From assembly GCA_024663395.1 (NCBI GenBank), contig JANFAH010000039.1, positions 481,501-545,500 on the forward strand: DNA of 64,000 nucleotides, written 5' to 3'. Positions within the stretch are counted from its first letter, which is position 1, and each line of letters begins with the position of its first letter. Both the position numbers and the translations under genes were made by a program. This stretch comes from Pisolithus tinctorius. Taxonomy: Eukaryota > Basidiomycota > Agaricomycetes > Boletales > Pisolithaceae. The notes below the pieces were generated by a model, which saw only the letters and a list, made by a program, of their open reading frames with translations, had not been told where the DNA came from and searched no databases. Below are positions 24,591 to 36,940 of the stretch, piece by piece.

Positions 24591-25288
24591 ATGATGCACA
24601 GCCTCCGTCCCGGCTTGTACTGGATCGTCTCTGTAGAATACAAGGAAGAACTTGGTCTTTCCCGATTCTCGAACCCCATTTACCCCCCGCCTCCTGTTCC
24701 AGTTGTAGTCCTTCCCCCTGGAGTATTGCCTCCTCAGGTAAATCTGATCCCGTGTATTATTTACAAGGAGTTGACCGACCTTGATTCGCCCAGTTTATCG
24801 TTGAGCTGGTCGAAAATGAGCGGGAGACCTATTTAATCAAGGTCCAGGAGGACATGATCCCAGTGATCAGGAACACTCGCGGTGTTCCTGGTCCAGAGGA
24901 TCCTCAACTACCTGATCCTCGCGTCTTCGCCTTCGAAAATGAACCTGCTGAGAAGTGGGTTGTCCTCCACAGAGAAGATGAGAACATATACACGTAAGTT
25001 ATTAGTGCTTAGTATTGATGAGAGAGTGAGATACTGATACAGTGATCCCTAGCATCGAAAGGAAGCCTGAGTATAGAAATCTTGCATGGACTGCCCCGCC
25101 ACACGAAGAGCCCGAGCCTCTGCGTCAGGTATGGTCCACCGTTTCTCCCACGTGTGACACATTTATCCATAGCATGTATCCAGATTCTCCTCCGCGAACT
25201 GAATGTTAGACCAACTGACCCTCCTACTTTCGATCCTTTCCAGCTGTTCAACTTCCAATATTTAGGCCCGGTTGTGCCCCCGGCGTGA
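24591..25288 (+). CDS. I66-type (cospin-like) protease inhibitor, copy 1
   Basis: Four exons (24,591-24,737; 24,794-24,993; 25,053-25,128; 25,184-25,288) join in frame to 175 codons plus stop. The protein has YWIVSVEYKEEL near its start, a Pro-rich PPPPVPVVVLPPG segment, WVVLHREDENIYT in the middle, LAWTAP, and a C-terminal ILLRELNVRPTDPP then QLFNF. This matches the mushroom serine-protease inhibitors of MEROPS family I66 (beta-trefoil, cytosolic, typically about 150 residues), which end with PLIVxPSxPP then LFxF. It is the most divergent of the four copies and has extra residues in the middle exon. Targets cannot be predicted. Introns are 52-59 bp with GT-AG ends. The family call is from remembered pattern, not a search. 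Confidence 0.65.
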
Positions 25289-26036
25289 CGTGGAGACGAC
25301 AGTTATGTACCCCTGTCGGAAATGTAACAAAGTACTGCCCAATGAATGCTGCGTGATGACTTCATCGTACTTTGACTTCTGCGTGTGTCGAACCACTAGT
25401 GGTCCCTCTTCACGATGCCTGGCTTTTTGTGATCACCCCTCTCCCTATTAGTCTCCTGTAATAGGCAGACCGCAGACTCAAAGGAAGACATTCACCCCCA
25501 GCTGTTCCCCTGTTCTGGAATTCCAAATCATGATAAAGCATAACAACCACGATTGACATCTGTCTGTTGACAGCGTACTGTGCGAACGCTGGCGCAGGTT
25601 TTTGACTTTCTAATATATGTACCCAAGTATTGGACATGTCAGATTTATAGGCCACCCGTACTTGGGTCAACATCCTAAGCACTTGGCCTACCAGACGAAG
25701 GTGGTCCCCCACGACTAGACACGACTCAGCTCAGTAGAGAACCTCCAACACGAAAAGAACTTTCTCAAGGCAGGCTCTCAACGCTGATGATGACAGTGGC
25801 TTACCGGTTCTTGCCACGAGCATCCGACATATGAGCTCCCTCCAGTTGGCGTATTCAATGGATGCAAGGGAATACGGGAGTCAAGGTTGTACGAACGACG
25901 CATCGCGTATCTGGCAGGAACGGTTGTTAAACGCAGATGACATATTATAGCATATGTATGGTTTGGAGTGTGTTTCTGGGCACTGCGTAAGAAAACCAGT
26001 CAGAAGTCATGGAATTCCGAGAAATCGACGTACCTG
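25289..26036. repeat. Duplicated spacer between inhibitor and ZIM17 copies
   Basis: No gene is seen. Parts, for example GCTCTCAACGCTGATGA near 25,768 and GAGCTCCCTCCAGTTGGCG near 25,832, recur at about 39,724-39,800 and 46,124-46,205. In each case they lie just beyond the 3' end of a ZIM17 copy, which marks this spacer as part of the duplicated block. Confidence 0.55.
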
Positions 26037-26594
26037 CTAGTGGTCCACGAATTCGATATCACCATCTATCAAGTCCAGTTTCGCCTTGCAAACGTTCTCT
26101 CCATGTGTACGCAGGATATCCTCGATATTCTTGAGTTTCCCGTCTTCCATGGTATCCTTGAACCAACCAAGATCATCAGCAATAAGATGCCTAGCCCCGT
26201 CGTTGATGTTAATTGTATACGCTCTCCAGAGCAAAAAGAAGTACCGCACCGATTCTTATGGTTAGGACACTGATAATCACGACGCCACTGGCATAGGCAC
26301 ACTTGGTGAATGAATGTGCAGAACGATGGTTACAATTTTCCACCGTACAGGTAAACCATATGAGCAGCCGTGGTTCAGGTGGGTCGGCATCGGACTGTTT
26401 TGAAGTCGGCGAGGAGGTTGCGGAGAGTTTTGTGGTGTCAGTGTTAGGCTGTTCTGGTGTTGCTTTGGAAGCAATGACCGAATGCTATCTGCAAGCCGTA
26501 GTCTTGACCGTGCAACTACTACTGCCCTGGCCGATTCCACACGGTACGGCGAATGCGGTCGTACAGCGTTCTTGAGCCATCTTGAGGCCAACAT
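26037..26594 (-). pseudogene. ZIM17 pseudogene, copy A
   Basis: Minus-strand copy of the intact gene at 46,392-46,954. The presumed ATG is at 26,592-26,594. Indels in the linker after the targeting sequence shift the frame. In the zinc-finger part a base is missing before the second Cys pair (TTATCAGTGTCC here, TTATCCAGTGTCC in the intact copy), and the last Cys codon of CPNC reads CAT (His). The exon encoding LIADDLGWFKDTMEDGKLKNI is still readable (26,037-26,190). The zinc site and frame are broken, so it cannot encode a normal protein. Confidence 0.75.
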
Positions 26595-26682
26595 GGTCGT
26601 TTGAGGTTGTTTTTGGGGGCGGAGGTTGAATGGAAACGGGACACGCGCTTGTGGCAAGTATTCGCGACTCGTAACTGGCAAT

Positions 26683-29600
26683 ATGGCAGAGCGACCGCAC
26701 CGAGCAAAGAAAAATACGGACAAGCTTGCGGCGTACAAATGCGCACGAGAAGGCGGGAAAAGGAACTGGAAGGTAGGCGACATGAAGGAGAGAGCCTGTC
26801 GGTCGATTGACGCGTCACCCAGGTCGATGAAGATGTCGCATTATACGACGAGGTTACCGAAGACCAGTACAAGAGTATCGTGCGGGGAAGACTGCAGGAG
26901 GACGATTTCGTCGTTAACGATGGCGTAAGCGGTTACATGGACAACGGGATGGACGATTGGTCACAACGATGTGGACGAGGAGGAGGAAGAGGAACGATCA
27001 CACTCGACCAGGAAATGTAAGTCTGCTACACGATGTGAAAGGCTCCACTTCCACCCGTCGCGCAGCCTTCGATCAGCGCGTATCGTCCAGTGGTATCCGC
27101 CGAACAGGAAGATGATTTTATGGCGAACCTTCTCGGAGGCATCGAGTCAGGTCCAAGTCTCGCTCCAAAGAGGACAAAGAAAAGGAAGCCCTCGCCGTTG
27201 TCTGATTATGACGACGTGAAACCTGTTATCGATTCTTCGCCTGTTCCCTACAGAGAACGGAAGAGCTCTAGGAACTTAAACTACGATTCTTACTCGTCTG
27301 ATGGTATGCCTGACGACCTAGGTGCATCTAATCCGCCCTCCAGTGACTGCGAGGACTACTCAACCATGCTGAGTCCCAAGAAGAAAGCGCGTGTCGACAA
27401 AGACTCTACCGCAGTGATTCCCGCTATCAAACGCATGGGTGAACTAGCTATGCACAGCGGTTCGGAAGACGCGTCGATGGATTTTGATGATGTCGACATG
27501 GAGGAGTTCATGAAAATCGACGACATCGATGAGAAGCCTACCCTTCCCATCAAGAAAGAATTGCCTGCAACAAAGCTGGATTCGAAACCGATCCCTAAGA
27601 TTGATGTGGCAAAACAGGAGGCTGGTGTTCCTTCCTGGCTCTCTGTCTACGACTCCCTTGCTGTCACCACCGATGACATGCTAGGGTCAGGTTCCTTATC
27701 AAAGTCAAAATCTTCCGTAGATGCGCTTAACGAGGGTGGAACCCTCCATATGTTCTGGCTTGATCATCTGGAACACAATGCCAAGCTCTACCTCGTTGGC
27801 AGAGTGAAAGATAAATCTTCTGGCGCATGGGTGTTGGCATGTCTCGCTATCGGGGGCATGCAACGTAACCTCTTTGTTCTTCCTCGTCAGCTACGAGTCA
27901 TGGAACAAGAAAATGAGGCAGGCGAAACCGAGATAGTAGACACGGACGTCGTCCCAGAGAGGCAGGACGTCTACGACGATTTCGATCGCATACGTAGGAA
28001 ATTGGGTATCAAAGCATGGAAGGCACGCTGGGTCAAACGGAAGTATGCCTTCGACATGAAGGACGTTCCTAAGGAGGCCGAATGGATGAAAGTTCTTTAC
28101 TCGTATGAAGGTGAGTTTTCCTTCGGTCATCGATCCGTAAGTGGTGATAGATGCTCTGCAGAGAGCCAGATTTCTATGGATGCCTGCTCACCGAATATCT
28201 TTCGAATATTCGGGACGAACACGAGCATCTTCGAAATCCTTGTTCTCAAACGTAAAGTCATGGATCCCTGTTGGCTGGTAATCAAGGACGTCAATATCGA
28301 TGCGTCTGGGGTATGTGATATTTGTTTGTTTCCACTGATCGATCTCGTTGATATTTGCTTCAGATTTCATGGTGTAAGCTTGAAGCCAACGTCTCCAGTC
28401 CAAAAGACATGCGCCCAATGGGTGACGGCGCCCCAGAACCGCCACTGCTCACTATCATGAGTCTTGCTGTGCGAACTGTCAACCACCAAGAAAACAAAAG
28501 CGAAATATCTTGCGCCTCTGTTGGAATATGGCGCAACGGCATGCATTAACTTCGGCCTTTATATCTCCTGTTTATGTACTGTATAGTGCGGCTGGATGAC
28601 CTAACGCCTCCGGAACAGTTGCGATGCACCGTTCACACCTTCGTTCGCCCGCTCGACAGGTTCCCACTGAAATTCGAAGCACGCACCGGAGCCAATGGGG
28701 AAGCATAATTTCCCCGATGCAGAACGAACGTATACCTTTAAATAACCTCTTGAGCATGCCTTACGATTTCGCCGACCTCCCGTCAGTTGACCGGCATTCA
28801 GTGACGATATACAAAGCGGATCCCGATGTATTGATCGGACACGACTTCCTCGGAGTGTCATTAGATGTCCTCCTTGCCCAAACGAAGGACACTAAAACTG
28901 ACCACTGGTCACGTCCCGGTCGGTTCAGGAGGGCGAAATGGATCCCTATTGGTAAACAAAGTACCAACATTCAGTTCATGGCTGGTCATTTACTCTGCGA
29001 CCTTGCTAGTGAAGGTGCACGCGTACGTGAACTTCCATTTGTTTACTGTTCATTCTATGCTCAGCTACAATTGGCAGAGCATGATCGCATCCACGACGTG
29101 GTCTCTTACCGAGATGTGCAAGTCGCACCTCAAGTCTGACAGGCAGAATATCGATGCAGATGATACTGCGACATACTTCGACGGGAGCTTGTCGTCGCCG
29201 GATATGCTTATGACGTTCGTGCGACAACCGAGGACTGCCAGTGCCTTCAATCAGTCTGTTACTGGACACCGAAACGCAGGACGTTCTTCTCGCTCCCAGA
29301 TCGGTCTGAATTCAGCTTCACCCTTACATTTTCTACACTGAATAAAGAATGGCCGATAATCCTTGAACCGCTCAGAATCTGGTATCTGTGACTCGAGGGT
29401 AGCGAATGCTGGGCCTCCGCCTCCGCTCCCAGCAGTTCGGTAACGACTCGGGTCGAGTCCTGCTTCTAGTTTAGATCACAGCCAAAGTGGAGACCGACGA
29501 CTCACCCAAGCATTCAGCTAGCCGGGTTCTGTCCGTTCCTTCAATTGGATCACACAGGCGCTCGATGGGCGGTAATATCTGGTTGGCAAGGTAATGCTCG

Positions 29601-30896
29601 TAGTCAATGTTCAACTCTCCAGGTGCCGCTTTCTTCAACTCATCCGGATGCCTCGCACGGTCAGCCTGCGCGGTTTTTGAGGGCTCCTCGCCATTTCCGA
29701 TACAGAAGACATAAGGAATGACATCTCCGGATCGGGCACTACCGCCTTTGGCCTTCATACGAAGCGCAACTTGGACATGGGGTTGACTCTTCGCATCGGG
29801 GTAATCCTCCGGGTTTTTTCCCAGCCGCTGTATTACATGTCAATAAGTCCTTGGGACCTGCGGGAATTACGTACCTTGTGAATGATAAACTCCTCTACAT
29901 TGACCTTGCCACCCCGTACGTTCAAACCGATCGTAGTTAAGTACTCGTGGATATTTTGCACAATGAATTCGGTCGCCTCGCCTGACAAAATTTGATCTAG
30001 CACATACCTGCCGGTTACGCACCGTACACCTGAATCAACGCAACCAAGACACATGAAACGATCACTTACTGCGAAACATTCTTCGACAGCGCGCAATACT
30101 CCCTGCGCTTCATATCTAAACCTTTGACCTCAATTGACGTACGTGTTCCTTCCTCAACTTTAAGCGCTGCATACTTCTTTTTCTGCAGAAGCAGGAGTCG
30201 TGCAAATATGCCGTCAAGGTCGATCTCAAGAAGTTTGTATTGATTGTTGACGGCTCGCTTGAACTCTGCGGATATCTTGAGGGCCTCTGAGAGCTCTGTC
30301 ACGTTCGAATTGATGAAAACGGAGTCAATGTGCAGAGTATCGCATCGAGGATGTCCATGACGTGGTCTCTTACCGAGATGTGCAAGTCGCACCTTAAGTC
30401 TGATAGGTAGGATATCGATGCAGAGGATACTGCAACGTACTTCGACAGGAACTTATCGTCGCGAGACATGCTCCTGACGTTCGTGCGGCGCTGCAAACTT
30501 GACGCTCACTACCAGATGGCGATCGGGTCTAAAGTGCAAATCCTCCCTCTGACGAAACAGCTCTCTAATCTTGCTGGTAATGCTTGGTCCGTAATGAGTG
30601 TGTAGAAGGAGGCGTGTTCTAATGTGCCTTCTATGTAGGAACAAGACCCTAAACTGTGGTCGTGCAGAGCGGAACGAATACATTCCCCCGCACGAATTTC
30701 ATAGAGTGAAATACATCTGCCCTGACAAGACTTTCGGTAAAAAAGCTCCCAAGCCCGACCTGGAGGCTGACGAGGACGGTGAAGGCGGAGGCGGTAAAGG
30801 AGGTAAGAACAGACGCGACAAATATAAAGGTGGATTGGTGTTTGAACCGAAGCATGGTTTGCGGTATATCCTCGTCATGGACTTCAACTCGCTATG
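26683..30896. pseudogene. POL1 pseudogene with internal inversion, copy A
   Basis: Plus-strand exons 1-8 match the intact gene closely (26,683-29,225). Against it there is a 2-bp loss near 26,960 (GATTGGTCAC here, GATTGGGGTCAC in the intact copy) and a loss of about 80 bp near 27,030 that removes the end of intron 2 and the start of exon 3. From 29,226 to about 30,326 the sequence is the reverse complement of intact 50,642-51,745 (exons 12-16). From about 30,327 to 30,896 it is again plus-strand exons 8-9, so part of exon 8 is present twice. Homology stops abruptly inside the polymerase A motif (DFNSLYP interrupted after LC). Exons beyond are missing. Exon 3 remains open and nearly identical, which points to a recent duplication. 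Confidence 0.85.
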
Positions 30897-31368
30897 CCTG
30901 ACCACACCCATTAATGTGGCCGCATCCACCGATCTTGAAGGTTACTCCGTTAACAAAACTGTGGTAACGGTAACTCGCTGCAGCAGGACATGGTGTAAAG
31001 AGTGCCCGTGTGTTAAACCATGTCCCCATCTCCCAGCAGCAGCGGAGAGCAGCTGGTCATAACACCGAGGATACCCGCTACCTCCTTACCTCCTTACCTA
31101 CTCGCTTATCTTCACTTTTATTCGTTAAGATATGGCGGTCACCTCTGTGGCCTATACTAATCCAAGAATAACGGAATTCTCCCGCCTCGCGACACGATGT
31201 TGCAATCGCGGGCGCCACCACTCCCAACCTCATCTCCGCAGACGACATCGTACATGTGCCGGCAGAATTTACTCCAGTGCTTAAGAACCTCTCGGCAGTC
31301 CTCGGGGGCGGGCCCAGGGAGACATTAAGCGTGGTCGCCGCACGCCAACGCACCTAATCACTTCAAAT
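30897..31368. other. No gene recognised
   Basis: CpG-rich sequence after the POL1 break, with no similarity to the POL1 continuation and no supported gene. Confidence 0.45.
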
Positions 31369-32205
31369 GTGCCGCCTCGCGATACCGTGTTCAACCCGAA
31401 GGAAGTTTCAGTGGAGAAGGAGGAAGTCGAGAGCCCTACGTTCCCACTATCGGAACGTTACCCTTTTACTTTCAAGCTGATGCTGCACAAACTTTACGAT
31501 TCAGACGAGTGGGCGGCCAAAGTCAAGAACGCCTTGGAGGTGTCCAAATCGCAGTTCAAACCATTGGCGGAGAAGATCGAGAATGCACTGAGGGAAGCTA
31601 GGGGCAGGGAGAGGGCGATGGATCGTAAAATGGTTACTCGAGCGCGAAGTTGTGCCACGTTAGCGACCGGGGGGAAGTCGAGGGGCTCCGTTATGCCACG
31701 AGAGCGTGCGAAGAGTATCGCACGCAATGAAGGGGGTCGGGCGCTGAAGAAAAGGTGTGTGGGGAGACGCAAGTCGGTTAGTGGCCCGATGGAGGCGGGC
31801 GTGTGTTTGTGTGTATGATGCATCGATCTCGGCTGTGGAGGTCAACGGTCCTCGTCGCACCGTGGAGATTACACTTTCAGAGACGACAGGTAGACCCTCC
31901 GGTCAAGACTGTCGTACACGACATCAGTCATTAGCGGGTTGGAAGGGATTCGTCCTCGCGACACAGCGAAGAGAAGAGTGAGAATTGAAGTTCCTATTCC
32001 TCGTGATGAGGGTCACAAGGCTGCCTGTTCACCCGGGTCACCAATGCGAGACGTGGTCTCGCTCGCGGAACATTCGAAGTTTGAGAGCGTTCATGTGAAG
32101 GATATCCCAAGGAAGCGGAGAGCGATGGAGTCGGTTGACAATTTGGGGGGCGTAGTTCGGTCAAGATGGCACGGACAGAGACACGGACATGTAGACCTTT
32201 CATGA
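31369..32205 (+). pseudogene. Fragment of unrecognised basidiomycete protein, copy 1
   Basis: An open frame (31,369-31,818) encodes YPFTFKLMLHKLYDSDEWAA, then FKPLAEKIENALREARGRER and a basic stretch with KKRCVGRRKS near its end. A second frame continues with DASISAVEVNGPR (about 31,815-31,855). A diverged copy of the same stretch is at 40,560-41,220. The N-terminus is missing and frames change, so this is probably a gene fragment. I do not know its function; the basic region could bind nucleic acid, but that is a guess. Confidence 0.4.
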
Positions 32206-33135
32206 GCTTGTTGGACTCTTCTTTATAGCGTATATCTTCTGTTTTATAACTTACTTCTTTGTTGTAACGCTGTGTAGATAGTATTGTAGATATGTGGGTG
32301 TGATCCTCACGGTCGTGGTTGAGAGTGAAGTTTGCATGTGTATTCGGTTACCGTTGGTTACTACATGTTCAGAGCGCACCATGTCCATCTGAGTCTCCGA
32401 AATTCGAATCACACAAAACATGTCACCGCCATCCTCTGCTCAGGTTTTCCAACTCGTTTGGTAGTTTGTAGGTCTCGTCGCCTCGCCAGGAGATTCGGAA
32501 TATTGGATCTCACTAGGTACGCATACCTATACATATGTATAAGTCCAGGAGGTCTTCACAGGAAAGACTTGTCAACCGGCCTACTGCACTCTGTACTTCC
32601 GTCTAATGGGAAGTACTGGCCGTATATGAACTCTCGCTCATGCTGCATCTGGTCGTCGTTTCACCATCGCGCGCGTCTTGAACGACAGCCAAGAGCTTGG
32701 CCCATTCAGAGAACGATTACTAGGGGTATTGGGCCTGGGTAAACGAGTGTGAAGATGTGTTTCGAGGCAGATCGAAAGAATGCAAAAGAACCTACTGGTA
32801 AGATTTTGAAAAGGCATCCCATCATGTCAAGATGCGAAGGTCTACAAGTTCTCGTTAGAAGCGGATCCTTTGGGTCTATCTACTCACCTCTAAATGAGAC
32901 CCTCCACCAGCAAGAGTTGTGGAAACTCACGAGTGGTCTATCGTGGGGGCATATCGGTTTTCCAGAGCGCTCGTTGGCATCCTGTTCGCATAGTCCCGTG
33001 ATGCTCTGGGTTCACGAGGTCCTAGGGTTCTGGGCGATTCGGATTAAGACAGTATTCGAAGAGGGGACAATTTGTCCGCCTGGTGACCGTCAAAGTAGCA
33101 TTATTTCCTTGCTAGCTTCAGGATTAACCGAATGA
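32206..33135. other. No gene recognised
   Basis: An open frame at 32,749-33,135 (128 codons) contains LVRSGSFGSIYSP, faintly like a kinase glycine-rich loop, just before the kinase gene. It could be the decayed N-terminus of that gene or of a neighbour. Nothing else is recognisable. Confidence 0.3.
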
Positions 33136-33139
33136 TCCA

Positions 33140-34414
33140 TCCTCTGCGCTCCAAGAGCTTGCTGTTTGGGCGTCCCGATACAGCATCAATCTAAATGGCG
33201 AAATCAGTCTCAATCAGGGCAAGATACCTCTGCGGGACAGTACTACCATTGTTTACAAAGGTACTTTGACTCGGGGCGGTAAGGAAGTGACGGTCAAAAC
33301 CTTCCATGGCACACCCCCTGGGGATCTAGATCCTCTCAGGGTATTTGAACGAGTTTTATAATGGATATTGATCTCCTTCAGATTGACCTTCCTGTTGTTT
33401 AGCGTATCCTTCCAGAGGTCCACCTTTTGTCGAGGCCGCGTCATGATAATGTTGTCCGCGTGATTGGAATTTCTACAGAATCCGGATCCACGATTTCGAT
33501 AGTATCTGATTGGATGTCGTTGGGCGATGCCCATTCTTATGTTCAAAATAAGGAGAATGATCGTCGTCCATTGGTGAGTTGAAGAGTATTCATTTGCGTA
33601 GTACTTCACATGTGCTTTTTAGCTGATGGACATCGCAAGTGGCCTGTACTACCTCCATAGCCATTCTCTGGGGCCGGTATTTCATGGAGACCTGAAAGGT
33701 GTAAGTATGGTCACTCGCAGTGCGCGCGTCCATCAGTAAGCGAATAAATGGTTTAAACCTGTCACTGACCGGTCGTGACCGTCATTCCGTCATTCACTGT
33801 CCCTCTGATATCTGACGAATTTACCGGATAGCTTAATGTTCTGGTGTCGAGTGACCGTCGGGCACTGCTCAGTGACTTCGGTCTTTCCACCCTCCAAAAG
33901 TCTACCTCCAGCATGACGGTTGTTGCTCCTCGCGGAGGCTCGTACCCTTGGATGGCTCCAGAACTTCTGGATGACTACAATGCGTCTACGGAAGGGGATG
34001 TATGGGCATTTAGAATGATTGTTTTGGTACGTTTCTATATTCTTGTTCTACAAGAAGTTCATCGTCTCTATGTAGGAGTTGTTCACTCGACTAATGCCTT
34101 TCCATGATTGTCCGCGTTTTGCAAACGTGATGCATAGGTTATTGATGGGGCGACTGCCACCACGTCCCTCCGAGGAGTCCACGCTTTCTCGAATGACGGA
34201 TGCGTGGTGGGAAATATGCATGTCGTGCGGGAGACGGGAGTTCTCAGCACATCAGTCGATGAAGGAGGTGACGGAGAAATTCAAGGGAGCTACGGTCTTG
34301 CTCGGCACTACCAATCAATTTCTTTGCGTTCTGACTGAGTTTGCAGTACCACACTGGTTCCGCTCTGATGCCTCCGAAAGCCTCTCTCGCTGTAGTGCCG
34401 CTCCCAAGAGATGA
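33140..34414 (+). CDS. Protein kinase domain protein with HGD in place of HRD
   Basis: Exons read LQELAVWASRYSINLNGEI, then TTIVYKGTLTRGGKEVTVKT (Lys of subdomain II), a segment with ILPEVHLLSRPRHDNVVRVI, SDWMSLGDAHSYV, then LMDIASGLYYLHSHSLGPVF followed by HGDLKG (catalytic loop), LNVLVSSD, SDFGLS (metal-binding DFG), GGSYPWMAPELLD and a C-lobe with DVWAFRMIVL and RLMPFHDC. Four short introns join these parts. The HRD Arg is Gly, and no clear GxGxxG loop is seen. Similar HGDLK kinases form a large TKL-like expansion in mushrooms. The N-terminus and start codon are unclear. A WD40 array follows within 200 bp and may once have been the same gene. Confidence 0.6.
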
Positions 34415-34611
34415 CATGGTCTGTCCTCTGCGATCCCGGGAAATACTATTAGTTCTGACCATTTCTTCGGCCACATCTGTCGCCCCTTCGAGATAATCGA
34501 CCTTGGCGATTAACTTCAGTTATGCTTCACGACTTTCTACCATCATATACGGTGAGTTCGTTGAGTAAGTAAATCTAGCGGCATATCGCTCACCAGGTGC
34601 TGGGTGCTTTT

Positions 34612-35503
34612 TTAGGTGCTTGGAGGGCACACCGACAAGGTTTTGTCAGTTGCCTTCTCACCTGATGGCAAACTCATCGTGTGGGGTTCTGTCGACAACA
34701 CGATTCGTCTGTGGGATACGCAAACTCGCACACGAGTTGGCTCTCCGCTCAAGGGCCACGCAGGGTGAGTGCGGTCAGTTGCATTCTCGCCAGACGGGGA
34801 ATGGGTTGCGTCGGGTCCCTACGACAAGACTGTTCGTCTGTGGGGTACTCAGAGGGGTATGCCAGCACGTTCACCCCTCCGAGGGCACTCGTCGGAAGTC
34901 TTGTCGGTTGCGTTTTCATCGGACGGGAGGACTGTCGTCTCGGGTTCTGGTGACAAAACAGTTCGTTTACGGGATGTTCACGTTGAAGCCCCATCGGGCT
35001 TGCCACTTGAAGGACATACTGGCGCGGTGCAGTCGGTTGCAATGTCAGGAGATGGCACCAGGATCGTGTCTGGTTCTCATGACAAAACCGTTCGTCTGTG
35101 GGACACAGAGACCGGAGCACAGCTGGAAGATGCCCAAGAAGGCCACATTGGTATGGTTTACACAGTCGCCTTTTCGCCAGATGGGCACATGGTTGTGTCG
35201 GGTTCTGCACAATACTCTCTATTTATGGGACGCACGCGCTGGCATAGCAGTTGGCCGTCCTCTGATAGGACACGGTGGGGAGTGAATTCAGTTGCATGTT
35301 CGCCGGATGGAATGTGGGTGGTATCAGACTCTGTAGACACCAATGTTTTTCTGTGGGACGTTCGCACAGGCGTTCGGGTGGGCACAGCCCTGAAGGGGAA
35401 TGCTGGATGTGTTCGTTGCGTTGAGTTTTCACCTTATGCCAGGGTGATTATTGCAGGGACTGAGGACGGGAGTATCTGCCTATGGAATACAAGAGTACAC
35501 TAG
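34612..35503 (+). pseudogene. WD40 repeat array with in-frame stop and frameshifts
   Basis: Six or seven WD40 blades are visible. Each has a GH(x)G/S-type start, [10 protein letters not shown] and (T/N)(I/V)RLWD. The first blade (34,612-34,765) ends in an in-frame TGA at 34,766-34,768. Between about 35,210 and 35,275 the blade reads in a shifted frame (NTLYLWDARAGIAVGRPL), with the original frame resuming at VNSVACSPDG. The last blade ends at a TAG near 35,501. Together these suggest loss of function unless unusual introns exist. Kinase-WD40 fusions are common in mushrooms, and the preceding kinase may be the other half. Confidence 0.65.
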
Positions 35504-36940
35504 GTGATCGAATCCAGAGAATACATGCGTGGAAGGGGAATAGGTATATATATCTTTGCATATTCTGTGCGTGAGGCCGAGCTGCATCGTAAATGTGATT
35601 CCAGACGCGGAACCTCTGGGTCATGTTCAACCGTATCTGCACCTGATAGTGACACCTACACGTATGGGGTGCCATGCTATCGTTCTCATTGCCCCGTCAC
35701 AGTACGTCTCCGTTCGCGCTCGGCTAATATCTCCGCTTGAGTGCCTTATAAGATGTCTACTTATGGGACCTGTAGGGTTTTGGAAGTGGCCAATCATCAG
35801 GCCGGTCAGCAGACTACGCGGGGGTTTCTTCTGGATTCCAGCCTGTCTACAGAGCTTTGGTGGCTCGACGCAGGGGTCCTTTCGGGTACAGACACTCTAA
35901 CCGACTCCCCGTCTGATCTATATGCCAATCGCATCACTGGGGTACAACACCATGCAAGGTGATTTTTTTCGTGTGAGCATTTTGGATTCACTAATGGACT
36001 CCCAAGCAGCTCGGTTGTTTGACATGTGGGGGTGCGATTTCGCTATTTTGGTAGGTCATAAAACATTCGCAGTGATCTGCTCTCCCGTTCCGCGGTCTGG
36101 AGCGCCTGCAGGCCGTATCTGGAATTGAATCTCCTTGTGGCGTCAACGCAGGCTCGCTGCCTGCCTCGTCATCATATCCGCTGATTAACTGTTCCGATTT
36201 CTTCATGCTCCACTCGATAATTCATCCGCTGCAAACCACCTCTCGGGAAACTTGCAGCTTTGCTAATGGCCATACTGCGTCCTGCCCTAACTGTGTCCCC
36301 GGTCGAGTCTGCAATTTGTGCGCCTGTTCTTTCTGGACATAGACTCAGCAGTAGCTGAGGACTCACTCGCCGTTGCGACGCTGGAGTCAGATACTGGAAT
36401 CTGGATCTAGACTGCAAGAAATATGGAGAGCCGAGGATTCCAAGATTCATGACCACCACTAAACAACTCTTTTCGCTTTTTGGGTACTTGCGGTTCCACG
36501 TTCTACTCGTGACACCTGTGGGTTCGCGCTCAAAGCAGACTTCCTCTCTCGTTAAAACGATTCATTGCACGTAAATTCTGAATGATCGTAGTCAAAGGGT
36601 CAGGGCTCGGGGCAGTAATGCACATTCGACTACGGATTCGCGTGGGTGCTTGGAGGACTCCGCATCGTATTCATAACTTCAAATGGATGTCGGGTCGCTT
36701 CATCCACACTCACTTCTTCGGTCGCGGTCGAGCATATCACCCTCGTGTTATTCCCCCAGCGGGAGAAATGTGATCACGGAAAGCCAGGCACAACGAGTTC
36801 GAGAACGGAGAACGACTGACTCAAACTTCGGATGGAAGGCTCACATAGCAAAGTACAATTCACATTCAGACAACTAACCATAGCTCGACACAACGCCTAT
36901 TGTTACATTTCTCAATGGTACCAAATCCACCTTGTTCACT
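35504..36940. other. No gene recognised; right part belongs to a duplicated block
   Basis: No coding feature is supported. From about 36,171 the sequence (ATATCCGCTGATTAACTG and following) recurs at about 41,464, which marks the left end of a duplicated block. Confidence 0.45.

Noticed and set aside
27090..28460. Long open frame of 456 codons that could be annotated as a separate gene
   Set aside because: It is exon 3 of the POL1 pseudogene read through two short introns that happen to lack stops. The flanking exons and the intact copy at 47.4-48.9 kb show its origin.
32749..33135. Open frame with GSFGSIY as the true start of the kinase gene
   Set aside because: The resemblance to a glycine-rich loop is short, the frame stops at 33,135, and the lysine-bearing strand that should follow is 130 bp further on after a different leader. 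It is left as unassigned.
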